64,000 nt of DNA from CBDFNC01 sp965249895 (GTDB lineage: Bacteria > Pseudomonadota > Gammaproteobacteria > Enterobacterales > CBDFNC01), in contig CBDFNC010000001.1 in the NCBI GenBank assembly GCA_965249895.1, forward strand, positions 1,116,001 through 1,180,000. The letters run 5' to 3'. The notes under the pieces are model-generated. The model ran no database searches. It saw nothing but the letters and a program-made list of their open reading frames with translations, and was not told the DNA's origin. Positions 1 through 9,102 of this stretch are shown one piece after another (the first letter of the stretch is position 1; every line of letters starts with the position of its first letter). Made by a program: the position numbers and the translations under genes.

Positions 1-154
1 GCATAAAAGCCATCTGACAGCGATGGGCTATAGTGAGTGGTCAGCGGAGGAGTTCGAGCTTGTGAGGTTGGATTCGGTACGCCAGCAAGAAGAGATTGAA
101 GCGAGTGATGTTAAAGGCTTCGACGAATTTCTAGCGGACTACTTTAAACAATAA
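1..154 (+). CDS. gshA: Glutamate-cysteine ligase, C-terminal fragment (probable)
   Basis: Only the last 50 codons are in the window; the frame is open from base 2 to the TAA at 152-154. The residues RQQEEIEASD followed by FDEFLADYF resemble the C-terminus of E. coli GshA, which has RRQQEMEAADTEPF near its end. GshA makes gamma-glutamylcysteine, the first step of glutathione synthesis, in the cytoplasm. The assignment rests on this short tail alone, so it is probable rather than certain. The gene's start and catalytic region lie outside the window. Confidence 0.6.
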   Translation, partial: HKSHLTAMGYSEWSAEEFELVRLDSVRQQEEIEASDVKGFDEFLADYFKQ

Positions 155-163
155 AATTTCCCT

Positions 164-190
164 AAAAAAAAAGGAGCCGTCATGGCTCCT
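164..190 (-). terminator. Hairpin with A-run; terminator-shaped for minus-strand transcripts
   Basis: The inverted repeat GGAGCC/GGCTCC (173-178 and 184-189, 5-base loop) is preceded by nine A on the + strand. Read on the minus strand this is a stem followed by U9, the form of an intrinsic terminator. No minus-strand gene lies to its right within 800 bases, so it may stop antisense transcription or only shape the 5' leader of the next gene. Confidence 0.35.
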
Positions 191-197
191 GAAAACA

Positions 198-866
198 ATG
201 AAAAAAACAATTCTTGCACTAGGTAAGGCAACAGGAAAACCAATAAGTTCACAAAAAACTGCAAAATTAATTTTTGCGGCTTTGTTACCCTTACTGGCAA
301 CGGCCTGCAGCACTTCACCACCCAAAAATCCCCACAACCTTTGTGAAATTTTCCAGGAAAATAGAAGCTGGTATACAGCGGCCAAGGATATGAATGAAAG
401 ATGGGGCACTCCCATCCAGATTCCTATGGCTATGATGTACCAGGAAAGTAGTTTTAAGCACAATGCGGCCCCGCCGATGGAGTATTTTCTGTTTATTCCT
501 ATTGGCCGAGCCAGCAGCGCTTATGGTTACAGCCAAGCGAAAACCTTAACCTGGAAGGACTACAAACGGGAAACCGGACGCTCCTGGGCCAGCCGTGATG
601 ATTTTCATGATGCCATCGATTTTATGGGCTGGTTTACCAGTAAGACACATAAAATAAACGGAGTTTCCAAGTGGGATGCGTATGGTCAATACCTTAATTA
701 CCACGAGGGCTGGGGCGGGTATAAGAGACGCAGTTATAACCGTAAAGCCTGGCTGATAAAAGTGGCGAAAAAAGTAGAGAAAAGAAGTAAAACATATGGG
801 GCTCAGCTTAGACAATGCCAGGATGACCTGAACTCCAGCTGGTTATGGCGGACACTTTTTAGCTAG
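198..866 (+). CDS. Lytic transglycosylase-like (SLT domain) lipoprotein
   Basis: A 222-residue protein with a basic N-terminus, a hydrophobic stretch and a lipobox ending LATAC (Cys about 37), so it should be lipidated and anchored in the envelope. The motif MMYQESSFKHNA around residue 83 matches the catalytic Glu region of SLT-type transglycosylases, which cleave the MurNAc-GlcNAc bond of peptidoglycan. Later residues AYGYSQAK and YLNYHEGWGGY fit the substrate groove. No membrane segment follows the lipobox. It sits 43 bases after the gshA-like gene. The N-terminal region before the hydrophobic core is longer than usual (about 25 residues), but no better start was found; the RBS is weak. Confidence 0.75.
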   Translation: MKKTILALGKATGKPISSQKTAKLIFAALLPLLATACSTSPPKNPHNLCEIFQENRSWYTAAKDMNERWGTPIQIPMAMMYQESSFKHNAAPPMEYFLFIPIGRASSAYGYSQAKTLTWKDYKRETGRSWASRDDFHDAIDFMGWFTSKTHKINGVSKWDAYGQYLNYHEGWGGYKRRSYNRKAWLIKVAKKVEKRSKTYGAQLRQCQDDLNSSWLWRTLFS

Positions 867-1066
867 TGCCTGGCAGAAAACTCACTTTTCGGGCACGACT
901 TACCTATTGCTGATAAGTTGATTATTATTGGTTTTGATTGTTTATAACCAGAGTGGTTATTTTTGCTTAGTTGTTATAAGAAATTGTTATGCTAAGGTGT
1001 TTTCAGGGTATGGATTGTCTGACGGATCGTGGTCATATGATCATTCTTCCAGAAAGCACGCCAGTA

Positions 1067-2437
1067 TCAGGCCGCTTTTTTGTATGGCCCTCGTTTTCGC
1101 TTTCTCTCTACATCTCGCACCAAAGCGCCCAGGCGGTGAATGTTCTTCGCTACAACCGCCAGCGCGGCATAACGCTTGAAACCGGCTAAACAGTGGTCGC
1201 GACACGTATCCAGACCATGCACTTCCAGACCGTTAATAGCCGCTTCAACTGCGGAGTGCTTTCTTTTTGTTTCGATAAACTCGGGTGCGTACTCATGTGC
1301 TTGCTCTGCTTTCGACAGCAGACCTTTCTTCGACCATAGCGACAGCAACCTTGTCGTCCGTCTGCTTTTCCATCACCTGATGATGCAGAATAAAGCTGTC
1401 GCTATCAGCCATGATACAGACTCGAAGCCCCAGCTCAACCGGTACGCCAGCCTTGCCTTTACTGACCCATTCAGTGTGTGGCTGAAAGATTGAAAATACC
1501 TTTTCAGCGTGAGGGATCTTCTCTCCCTCCAAAACGCGTCTGCGGATCTGGTCGATTTGCCGGTTGACATGGTCAAGGTAACCATCCAGTTTCGCCAACG
1601 CCAAACTGAACAAACCGTATTTATGGCCCAGTAGTTCACGGGTTTGCCGGGCGCGATATTCGAATTTCTGAGCAGATTCGATTAAGGCCTGGTGAGCCTA
1701 TTGTACCCGCTTAAGCTGCGCTGTTGCTTAGCCTCATCTTTCGACGTGGAATGCTTGAGTTTCTGAGCCTTGCGATACAGCTTCTTAAACTGGCGGATAT
1801 TGTAGCGATACTGCCGCCACAGGCTGTGGCGAAAGGGTCCACATAAGGCAGCACATTCTTCCATGGTCTTTCTCACAGCGTCAAATAACAGATTTATATC
1901 GGTGGGATAATGGACATAGGTTTCAACGACAAACGAATCACAGCGCCCGGTGATTGCGTTGTTTTCGTCCTTTTTTAGCAGGCGGTAGCCTGCCTTCACC
2001 ACGCACTGGTTTATCCGGTCTAGCAACTCGGGAGTGAACAACATCAGGTTGTCTTTGATGCTCTGCAAGCTGAACTTTCTGTTGTCACACCAGTCGCTCA
2101 ATCCGAGCATGGCGCGGATAGTATTGTGTTGATTGGCCAGTTCATGAATACGATAAAAATCGGCATTCAGGCCAAGGCGCAACACCCCAAGTACCAGAAT
2201 GGTCCACTGATCCATACCGGGGCGGCCGGTATCGATGCTGGCGCTTTCACCGTCTTCGTTAATCGGTACGATCTCAGCGAGTATAGTGAATATATCCTCG
2301 CGTAATGCCTGCGTGATATAAATGTGCTGAAGGCCGATGAGGAGCTTGGGAATATCATCACGGGATTTGGGATCGAATTCGATGTTGGCAATGTCAGCTT
2401 CACAAAGTTTGAGCTGAGGATTGAGCACTTCTCTCAT
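1067..2437 (-). pseudogene. ISNCY-type transposase, frameshifted in two places
   Basis: From the ATG at 2437 the minus strand reads MREVLNPQLKLCEADIANIEF, the characteristic opening of a family of ISNCY transposases, through GRPGMDQWTILVLGVLRLGLN and on to a stop at 1682. The protein then continues in a second frame (about 1690-1330, with LALAKLDGYLDHVNRQIDQIRRR and GLRVCIMADSDSFI) and in a third (about 1330-1067, ending KRGPYKKAA). At least two frameshifts therefore break a product of about 450 residues. I could not find convincing terminal inverted repeats or a target duplication, so the element's outer limits are unresolved. It lies next to the sugar-acid gene cluster and may be a remnant of the event that brought it in. 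Confidence 0.8.
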
Positions 2438-2707
2438 AGGATTTCGCCGCCTGAAGTTTTTGCAAAATGAAGCTGTAACCCCTGCAAATCGAGACAAAGT
2501 ATAGGGAAATGCTACAAGATCAGGCTATTACAGGCGGCTTTTCCTTATAACAAGCGATCATAAGTTAGAAGTCGATATTCAATTTTACCGTATCATGTTG
2601 AATTTTATAGTGAATCAAGTTTCCGTTCAGATACTAGCTAAGCTGGACAGCTTTACTTGCCCGAATTATCGGGTATGTTTAGGTTCACGATTTTTATAGG
2701 GGGTATT

Positions 2708-3475
2708 ATGTTCGAATTACCAAAGTTAAATATTAAAAGCAAAGTTAGCGAGCAAGAGTGGAAAATCCGTGTGGACCTTGCGGCCTGTTATCGCCTCGCC
2801 GCAGATCTGGGCTGGGGGGACTTAATATATACCCATATATCGGCGCGAATTCCTGGCACTGATCAATATTTGGTTAATGCTTTTGGCCTGACCTTTGAAG
2901 AGGTAACCGCATCCAACTTGGTAAAGGTGGACTTGCAAGGCAATATTCTGGACGATACTCCCTTTGATATTAATCCGGCTGGATTCACCATCCACAGCGC
3001 TATTCATCAGGTGCGCGATGATGCCCATTGTGTTCTTCATCTGCATACCAATGCCCAGATGGCGGTAGCTACCCAAAAAGAGGGCTTGTTGCCACTGAGT
3101 CAATATTCCATGTTTTCCCTTTCCTCCCTGAGTTATCACGATTATGAAGGGTTAGCGGTGAATTTGACAGAGCAAAAACGCCTGCAGGATGACCTGGGTG
3201 ATACCAATCATATGCTGTTGCGTAATCATGGCGCCCTGACCCTTGGCCCGACAGTAGGTGACGCCTTTATGCGTATGTATGACTTGCAACGAGCTTGCGA
3301 AGTTCAACTTATGTTGCAGGCGGCAGGGCGGGAGGTATTACCCGTGAAGCAGGAAATTGTGGATGGCATCTTTAACCAGGCCAAGGTAGTGCATTCCGGC
3401 AGTACGGGTGGGCAGAAAACTTGGCCTGCTATGCTGCGCAAAGCCTACAAGTTAGACCCTGGGTTTATGGAGTAA
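2708..3475 (+). CDS. Class II aldolase/adducin family protein
   Basis: A 255-residue protein of the class II (zinc) aldolase fold. The HLHT motif (two His) and the later NHGALTLG give the three expected metal-binding histidines; AACYRLAADLGWGDLIYTHISAR is the usual N-terminal segment. The ATG at 2708, with a GGGGG run 6-10 bases upstream, is preferred to the TTG at 2657. It begins a catabolic set with an enolase-superfamily dehydratase 54 bases downstream, and by context it would cleave a 2-keto-3-deoxy sugar acid or related ketose-type intermediate. Family members also include epimerases and decarboxylases, so the reaction is not settled. Confidence 0.85.
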   Translation: MFELPKLNIKSKVSEQEWKIRVDLAACYRLAADLGWGDLIYTHISARIPGTDQYLVNAFGLTFEEVTASNLVKVDLQGNILDDTPFDINPAGFTIHSAIHQVRDDAHCVLHLHTNAQMAVATQKEGLLPLSQYSMFSLSSLSYHDYEGLAVNLTEQKRLQDDLGDTNHMLLRNHGALTLGPTVGDAFMRMYDLQRACEVQLMLQAAGREVLPVKQEIVDGIFNQAKVVHSGSTGGQKTWPAMLRKAYKLDPGFME

Positions 3476-3529
3476 CCCGGCTCACTTGAACGCGATTAAT
3501 CAACCAATTCGAACAAGAAGGATTACTAG

Positions 3530-4705
3530 ATGAAAATCACCCATGTAGAGATTTTCGATATAGAGTGCCCGAAACGCCCGGTGTGGAATCCGGTATTCAT
3601 CCGCATTCATACCGATGAAGGTATCAGTGGCGTTGGCGAAGCGGGTTTGGCTTATGATCTAGGCCACAGTGCAGCGGCTCATATGATCAAGGAAATGGCT
3701 CAGGAGATGCTGATTGGTTGGGATCCGTTCCAGACTGAACTACTGTGGAGCCGGTTGCTACGGGAAAGCTTCTGGGGTTTGGGCGGCGGCCCGGTTATTT
3801 ATGCCGCCATGAGCGCCATCGATACCGCGCTGTGGGATATTAAAGGTAAAGCTCTGGGTGTGCCTGTCTATCAACTGCTTGGCGGTAAGGTAAACGACAA
3901 GCTGCGCACTTATGCAAGTCAGTTGCAGTTTGACTGGGATAAAGAGGTTAACCGGCTGAATGATCCCGTGGACTTCGGTAAAGCCGCAGAAAAAGCCATT
4001 GCCGAGGGATATGACTGCGTAAAGGTTGATCCTATCATGTACGACAAACATGGCGTCACCCAGTTTGATCGCACCAAGATCTTTACTAACCCGGAAATGA
4101 AGCTGTTCCGTGCCAGATTAAAAGCGATCCGAGATGCGGTGGGTGAGGATGTGGATATTATTTTCGAATGTCATAGTCTGCCCGGCGCTACCACGGCTAT
4201 TCAGCTGGGAGAGATTGTTGAAGAGTTCCGCTGCATGTATTACGAAGAGCCGGTGAACTACCTGAATTCTAAGCTGCATAAGCGAGTGGCGGATAAGGTG
4301 AGCGTGCCTATAGCGGGTGGGGAGCGCCTGTATAACCGCTGGGGGGTTAGGCCTTACCTGGAAGATCAGAGCATGGACGTACTGCAACCTGATATAGGTT
4401 TGTGCGGCGGTTTTACCGAAACCAAAAAAGTGTGTGACTACGCGGATATTTATGATGTCCGTATTCAGGCTCACGTATGCGGCGGACCGGTGGCGACTAT
4501 GGCGGCCCTGCACCTGGAAACCGCAATCCCTAACTTTTTGATCCATGAGCATCATACCTATGCCATTAAAGATTGGAACCGGGAGTTATGTGTTCAAGAT
4601 CCGCAACCGGTAAATGGTTTCTTTCAGGCGCCAAATGAGCCTGGATTGGGGATTGAACTAAATGATGAAGTGGTGATGCGTTCGCCGCGGATAGAAGTGA
4701 AATAA
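3530..4705 (+). CDS. Mandelate racemase/muconate lactonizing enzyme family sugar-acid dehydratase
   Basis: A 391-residue enolase-superfamily protein: N-terminal capping domain (about 1-125) with DTALWDIKGKALGVPVYQLLGG, then a TIM barrel. KVDP supplies the second-strand lysine. The acidic residues in DIIFECHS, YYEEPV and IAGGERLY are the likely Mg ligands on successive strands. QPDIGLCGGFTE and QAHVCGG carry the later Asp/His positions. Family enzymes abstract the proton alpha to a sugar-acid carboxylate; most relatives of this length are dehydratases. With the neighbouring lactonase-like, SDR and aldolase genes it suggests oxidative degradation of a sugar such as L-fucose, galactose or an algal sugar. 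The exact substrate cannot be read from sequence. Confidence 0.85.
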   Translation: MKITHVEIFDIECPKRPVWNPVFIRIHTDEGISGVGEAGLAYDLGHSAAAHMIKEMAQEMLIGWDPFQTELLWSRLLRESFWGLGGGPVIYAAMSAIDTALWDIKGKALGVPVYQLLGGKVNDKLRTYASQLQFDWDKEVNRLNDPVDFGKAAEKAIAEGYDCVKVDPIMYDKHGVTQFDRTKIFTNPEMKLFRARLKAIRDAVGEDVDIIFECHSLPGATTAIQLGEIVEEFRCMYYEEPVNYLNSKLHKRVADKVSVPIAGGERLYNRWGVRPYLEDQSMDVLQPDIGLCGGFTETKKVCDYADIYDVRIQAHVCGGPVATMAALHLETAIPNFLIHEHHTYAIKDWNRELCVQDPQPVNGFFQAPNEPGLGIELNDEVVMRSPRIEVK

Positions 4706-4712
4706 GTGTTTT

Positions 4713-4734
4713 GGCTCCCCGTTTGCGGGGAGCC
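4713..4734. terminator. Hairpin between convergent genes
   Basis: A nine-base GC-rich stem (GGCTCCCCG/CGGGGAGCC, loop of four) lies between the stop codons of the enolase-superfamily gene and the convergent amidohydrolase gene. The U-runs are weak on both sides, so it may act as a bidirectional but imperfect terminator or as a 3' stabilising stem. Confidence 0.6.
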
Positions 4735-4739
4735 GTTAT

Positions 4740-5597
4740 CTAAAAGCGATACCAGTCTCGGGCATTTCCGTAAGTTAATTTTTGTATTTGCTCAGCCGTT
4801 TGGCTTAATTTTTCTGTATAAACCTGCCAAATTTCTTGGTAGTTTGATCCCAGTTCACTGACGGGGAAGTTACTGGCTAACATTACCCGTTTGTCACCAA
4901 ATGCCAACAGAGTTGCATCAATGACCTGCTGAGCCCAGCCAAATGTCCACTTCCTGTCGCTCATTTCCCAGCCACTGCATTTGATGGCGCAATTGGAAAA
5001 TTGGGCTAATCGCTCCAGGTTAAAACGCCAATTTTCACTCACTGTGTTAGCTTGCTGTTCGGCCGGGGGAAACCCTGCGTGGTTGATAATGACCACAAGT
5101 TGAGGAAGAGCCTGAAGCTGCTGGCACAGTAACTCAACCGCATCTGAGTCAAGCAGTGAAAGTTGAGCCTCAAACAATAATTGGTGTTTTTCCAGGTGGG
5201 CAAGGTTCTCTCTGGCTACCGGGTGGGAAAGAATAGACTGTGCATTCTTATCAAGGATATGTCGAATACCGATAAATGAAGGATATTGTTGGTATTTCTT
5301 CACCTGACTGGCAAAGTTTGCTGAAGTGATATCTGCGTAGGCTATGGAGCGAAAAGGTAAATCACAGGATTGCTCCAGGTAAGCCAGCTCCAGCTCCGGA
5401 TGGGTATTGTTGAACCCGGCTTCGATATGAACAAAGCCGACGAGTTGGTGTTTTGCACCGGGTTGGAGATGGTCCTGACTATAACTTTGACGAATGCTAC
5501 TTTTATCTGGCCAATAAGGAGGGTTCTGCGCCTGTAACCAAAAATAGTCACCAAGTTCCAAATTAAACAGGTGAAGGTGGGGGTCGATAATTATCAT
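4740..5597 (-). CDS. Amidohydrolase-2 family protein, L-fuconolactonase-like
   Basis: A 285-residue TIM-barrel hydrolase of the COG3618 type. It opens with IIIDPHLHLFN (metal-binding HxH), has INHAGFP (a further His) and MLASNFPVSELG near the C-terminus, where the family carries the catalytic Asp as SDWP or SNFP. Characterised relatives hydrolyse sugar lactones (L-fucono-, L-rhamnono- or galactarolactone). The 2.7-6.7 kb neighbours encode a sugar-acid dehydratase, an SDR and an aldolase, so a lactonase step in the same oxidative route is the natural reading. The SD/SN change at the SNFP site makes the metal and substrate uncertain. The ATG at 5597 starts HxH at the expected depth. Confidence 0.8.
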   Translation of the reverse strand: MIIIDPHLHLFNLELGDYFWLQAQNPPYWPDKSSIRQSYSQDHLQPGAKHQLVGFVHIEAGFNNTHPELELAYLEQSCDLPFRSIAYADITSANFASQVKKYQQYPSFIGIRHILDKNAQSILSHPVARENLAHLEKHQLLFEAQLSLLDSDAVELLCQQLQALPQLVVIINHAGFPPAEQQANTVSENWRFNLERLAQFSNCAIKCSGWEMSDRKWTFGWAQQVIDATLLAFGDKRVMLASNFPVSELGSNYQEIWQVYTEKLSQTAEQIQKLTYGNARDWYRF

Positions 5598-5619
5598 GGT
5601 TACCTTGAGGTATAGCTGT

Positions 5620-5933
5620 CATCAACAAGCGACAGGCTGGCGGTAATAAAACCTGGGTTATCGAGTAGACCCGCTCTGCAAGCTCTTCGCCGTGAACCTG
5701 CGCTTTATTGGCGCCTGAGCTATAACCAGTAAGTTAGTATGCTATCGCGTGGAGTAACCGCCGTCGATAAGTTGCAAGTTGCCGGTAATAAAGCCAGCTT
5801 TATCACTGGCGATAAAGTAAACTAGTTCCGCCACTTCTTCCGGTTGTCCAATCCGTCCAAGGGGTTGCAGTGCGGCTTCTTCGGCGTGAACCTGTGCTTT
5901 ATTGGCGCCTGAGCTATGGGTCAGTAAGTTATC
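5620..5933 (-). repeat. Tandem copies of the 3' end of the SDR gene
   Basis: Bases 5739-5933 repeat the last 170 or so bases of the SDR gene and its downstream region with a period of 195 bp (the string ATGCTATCGCGTGG recurs at 5739 and 5934). The near copy still encodes an intact SDR C-terminus from HAEEAALQPL to IDGGY plus a stop. A more diverged third copy, with an internal deletion, lies at about 5620-5738 and ends DNPGFITASLSLVDDSYTSR. No start codon or N-terminal half belongs to either copy. The third copy may be the relic of a second SDR paralogue rather than a duplicate of the same gene. Confidence 0.85.
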
Positions 5934-5936
5934 ATG

Positions 5937-6665
5937 CTATCGCGTGGTATAACCTCCGTCGATAAGTTGCAGGCTGCCGGTAATAAAGCCAGCTTTATCA
6001 CTGGCGATAAAGTAAACTAGTTCCGCCACTTCTTCCGGTTGTCCAATACGTCCAAGGGGTTGCAGTGCGGCTTCTTCGGCGTGAACCTGCGCTTTATTGG
6101 CGCCGGACTTAGCGCAGTAGTTGTCGATGGCTTGGTGATACAAGGGGGTTTCTATGGTGCCCGGACAAACTGCGTTAGCGCGAATACCATAGGCGGCATA
6201 ATCAAGGGCCGTGGTTTTTGCCATGGATGCCAACGCCGCCTTGCTCATGTTATAGGCAAAGGAATTTCCCTTACCTATTACCGCCTGATCCGAAGCGATT
6301 AACACGATCGAGCCTGATTTCTGCTGTTTCATGGCAGGCAATACTGCCTTTACTGCGCCATAGGCGCCTTTTACATTGATGTTCATCACCCTGTCGAAAT
6401 CTGCTTCCGTGGTGTTTTCAATGTTGGCGGAAAAGTGGATACCCGCATTGGAAACCAATACATTTATTTGCGGACATCTTGTCAGCACTAGGGATATTGC
6501 GCGGGACACGGCTTCTACTGAGGATACGTCACACTTAATATGTTCGCCGGACTCACACGGGTTGATATCCAGGTTAAAAACCCGATAACCCTGGCTGAGG
6601 AATTTGTTGACTATGCTCAGGCCTATGCCTGCCGAGCCACCTGTGACGACGCATACTTTACTCAT
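5937..6665 (-). CDS. Short-chain dehydrogenase/reductase (SDR) family oxidoreductase
   Basis: A 242-residue classical SDR. VTGGSAGIG is the cofactor-binding glycine motif, VSNAGI the NAG motif, and S...YNMSK the catalytic Ser/Tyr/Lys set; ANAVCPGTIETP and GSLQLIDGGYT close the fold. The ATG at 6665 is chosen because GGAGAAGAT lies just upstream; a start at 6707 would overlap the next gene. It would oxidise or reduce a hydroxyl or keto group of a sugar-acid intermediate in the neighbouring pathway, such as a 2-keto-3-deoxy acid. The Asp at the end of the second strand (FNLDIN) suggests NAD rather than NADP. Its 3' end has been duplicated downstream. Confidence 0.85.
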   Translation of the reverse strand: MSKVCVVTGGSAGIGLSIVNKFLSQGYRVFNLDINPCESGEHIKCDVSSVEAVSRAISLVLTRCPQINVLVSNAGIHFSANIENTTEADFDRVMNINVKGAYGAVKAVLPAMKQQKSGSIVLIASDQAVIGKGNSFAYNMSKAALASMAKTTALDYAAYGIRANAVCPGTIETPLYHQAIDNYCAKSGANKAQVHAEEAALQPLGRIGQPEEVAELVYFIASDKAGFITGSLQLIDGGYTTR

Positions 6666-6693
6666 ATCTTCTCCACTAGCGACTGATGTGCTG

Positions 6694-7983
6694 TTATTCG
6701 TCTTCATCTTCTTCGTCGGATTGATAGAGTGCTGGAATGATCCTGGCTAGTTTGACCATGTTATTCTCTACTTCTAATACTTCCATAGGGTAACCGCAAA
6801 GACGGGCGCTAATATTGGGTTTAGGAATATCTTCCAGATATTCCAGGATCAAACCGTTTAAGGTTTTGGGGCCGTCGATGGGGAATTTCCAGCCCATTTC
6901 TTTGTTTAGTTCACGAATACTGATCCCCCCTTCGATGATATAGCTGCCATCGGGCTGTGGGTGGATTTCCTCAGATATTTGTGGCGCCATTGTTGTGGTG
7001 AAGTCACCGACGATTTCTTCGAGAATATCTTCTAAGGTTACCAGTCCTTGAATATCACCATATTCATCCACTACCAAGCCGATCCGCTCCTTTTTACGCT
7101 GGAACTTCAGCAGTTGCGTATTCAGTGGTGTGCCTTCAGGAATATAATAAAGCTCTTTAACACTGCGTAGCAGGGTGGTTTTGTTCAGCTGTTCCTTCAG
7201 TAGCATTCGTAATGCATCCCTGGCATGTACAAAGCCGACAGAATCATCGATATTACCCCGATACAGCAGTATACGTGTATGTGCGCTGTGGGTGAGTTGT
7301 TTTAGTATCACCTCCCACTCGTCGTTCACGTCGATACCGGCTATTTCATTACGCGGTATCATAATGTCGTCAACGGCGACCTTTTCCAGATCGAGAATAC
7401 TCAGCAGCATGTCCTGGTGGCTTTGTGGGATCATGGCGCTCGCTTCATTAACCACGGTTCTGAGCTCTTCGCTGGACAGTGCGTCTGAGTTGATTCGCTC
7501 AGTGCTAATCCCAAACATTCTCAGTAAACCATTGGAAATACTATTAATAAACCAAACTATCGGGCTGAGTAGGGTTTGCAGCGGACGTAAAATAACCGAG
7601 CTAGGAAACGCGACTTTCTCCGGATAGAGAGCGGCCAGGGTCTTAGGCGTGACTTCGGCGAAAATAAGGATCACCAGGGTGAGCGCGCCCGTCGCAATGG
7701 CGATGCCGGCGTCACCGAACAGGCGTTGGCCCAGGATCGTGGCGATGGCGGAAGCCAGGATATTGACCAGGTTATTGCCAATCAGGATCAGACCGATCAA
7801 TTTATCGGGCCGGGTAAGGAGTTTCTCTACCCGTCTGGCGCCAGGGTGTTTCTTTTGCGCCAGGTGGCGCAATCGGTAACGATTTAGCGCCATCATTCCG
7901 GTTTCAGAGCTGGAGAAGTAGGCTGAAATCAGTATTAATACACTCAGGATGCCAAACAGCATCCCCGTAGATATTGCGTCCAA
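6694..7983 (-). CDS. CNNM/CorB-CorC family protein (DUF21, CBS pair, CorC_HlyC)
   Basis: A 429-residue inner-membrane protein. The first 190 residues form the DUF21 membrane domain, with several hydrophobic segments including LIGLILIGNNLVNILASAIATIL. Two CBS domains follow (from VDDIMIPRNEI to VVDEYGDIQGLVTLEDILEEIVGD), then a CorC_HlyC transporter-associated domain with GSYIIEGGISIRELN, and an acidic tail. Family members mediate Mg (and Co) transport or resistance. E. coli keeps the homologue yfjD next to ypjD and ffh, the same order as here. The CBS domains probably sense Mg-ATP. Confidence 0.9.
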   Translation of the reverse strand: MDAISTGMLFGILSVLILISAYFSSSETGMMALNRYRLRHLAQKKHPGARRVEKLLTRPDKLIGLILIGNNLVNILASAIATILGQRLFGDAGIAIATGALTLVILIFAEVTPKTLAALYPEKVAFPSSVILRPLQTLLSPIVWFINSISNGLLRMFGISTERINSDALSSEELRTVVNEASAMIPQSHQDMLLSILDLEKVAVDDIMIPRNEIAGIDVNDEWEVILKQLTHSAHTRILLYRGNIDDSVGFVHARDALRMLLKEQLNKTTLLRSVKELYYIPEGTPLNTQLLKFQRKKERIGLVVDEYGDIQGLVTLEDILEEIVGDFTTTMAPQISEEIHPQPDGSYIIEGGISIRELNKEMGWKFPIDGPKTLNGLILEYLEDIPKPNISARLCGYPMEVLEVENNMVKLARIIPALYQSDEEDEDE

Positions 7984-8051
7984 GAAGTGGTTCCTTTGTA
8001 ACCTATAGAACTATTTTTTAAGCTTTCTATTAGTAAGTGTCAAGGGGCATA

Positions 8052-8843
8052 TTATACCAACAACACTTCTTTCACAAAGCGACTGCCGAAGTAGGCCAGA
8101 GTCAGCAGAAAGGCGCCTATTATGGTGACATAAATAACCGGCCGGCCACGCCAGCCTTGGCGGTAATGCCCCCAAAGCAGGGTGACGTACATAAACCAGG
8201 CTATGATGGAAAAAACAGCCTTATGGGCTTTGCCCTGGACAAACATGTCCTGTAAGAAAATAAACCCGCTGGCCAGCGATAAGCTCAGCAGAATAACGCC
8301 GGCAAAAATCAACTGAAATAACTGCTTCTCCACCGTCATCAGTGGTGGCAGCGCAGGATTAAACAAGGGGCGTTTCTTGTTTTTCAGCTGATAATCCAAA
8401 TAGGCCATTTGGATAGCAAACAAGCTGGCAATTAATAGGGTGGAGTAAGCAAACAGGGCCAGGGTGATATGGACCACAACCTGGGGCTGTGTTTCAAGGT
8501 GAGTGATAAAGTGGCTGGGTAACACGCTTGCCGCACTCAGGTTGATAATGGCAAAACCATAAACCACGGGCAACAGCACCCATATTTTATAGCGCAATAC
8601 AGCCAGGGTCATGACTGTGCAAATAATCAAGCTGACCAGTGCCGCGACATTAAGCATTGAAAGGTTTTGACCCGACTCAATAAATATGTCGTGGTAAAGC
8701 CAGGCAGCATGAAAAACCAAGGCGCTGCCGGCGCAGCCCAATACCAGGTTCTTGTTTGGGCCCTGTTGTTCAAGCAGGCGTGTCAGGCTCGCGTAAATAG
8801 CGACCAGGTAAAAAATCACTGCCGGTACAAATAAGTAGTCCAT
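8052..8843 (-). CDS. ypjD: YpjD, CcsA/HemX-like inner-membrane protein
   Basis: A 263-residue, almost wholly hydrophobic protein with about eight membrane segments; it matches the CcsA/ResC cytochrome-c assembly fold, including VHITLALFAYSTLLIASLFAIQ and IIAWFMYVTLLWGHYRQGWRG. In E. coli the homologue ypjD lies between ffh and yfjD, as here, divergent from ffh. It is 68 bases from the CorB-like gene on the same strand and is probably co-transcribed with it. The family's role in haem or cation biology outside cytochrome assembly is poorly defined. Confidence 0.85.
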   Translation of the reverse strand: MDYLFVPAVIFYLVAIYASLTRLLEQQGPNKNLVLGCAGSALVFHAAWLYHDIFIESGQNLSMLNVAALVSLIICTVMTLAVLRYKIWVLLPVVYGFAIINLSAASVLPSHFITHLETQPQVVVHITLALFAYSTLLIASLFAIQMAYLDYQLKNKKRPLFNPALPPLMTVEKQLFQLIFAGVILLSLSLASGFIFLQDMFVQGKAHKAVFSIIAWFMYVTLLWGHYRQGWRGRPVIYVTIIGAFLLTLAYFGSRFVKEVLLV

Positions 8844-9102
8844 CTAAGCTATGTACAAGTAAGGAAGCATAAGCCCTGCAGTATACTCTTTGCCTTTGGC
8901 CGGGGCCAGAGTTCGCTAAAGATAGAAATGTAATTCTTTGTATTTTTAACTAAATAGAGGTGGCGGTAATGTTTTTGCTTATCCGCCGCCGCTGTGGTCA
9001 GGGGCGTTTATCAATAGTCAAAAAATCTAAGGAGGGTAAAGGTTAATCCTGGGATCACCCCGCGGGGTATGGGCGTTAGAGTGGCCGACAAATTTTATTC
9101 TG

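Noticed and set aside
867..1066. Small genes in the gap between the SLT lipoprotein and the transposase remnant
   Set aside because: The short frames here have no RBS, no family features and unusual composition; they extend into the antisense of the transposase.
1293..2497. Several separate transposase or hypothetical genes
   Set aside because: The overlapping frames are pieces of one transposase that join in order once two frameshifts are allowed.
9057..9068. Operator at the palindrome ACCCCGCGGGGT
   Set aside because: A 12-base perfect palindrome, but with no known regulator match and no clear position relative to the ffh promoter.
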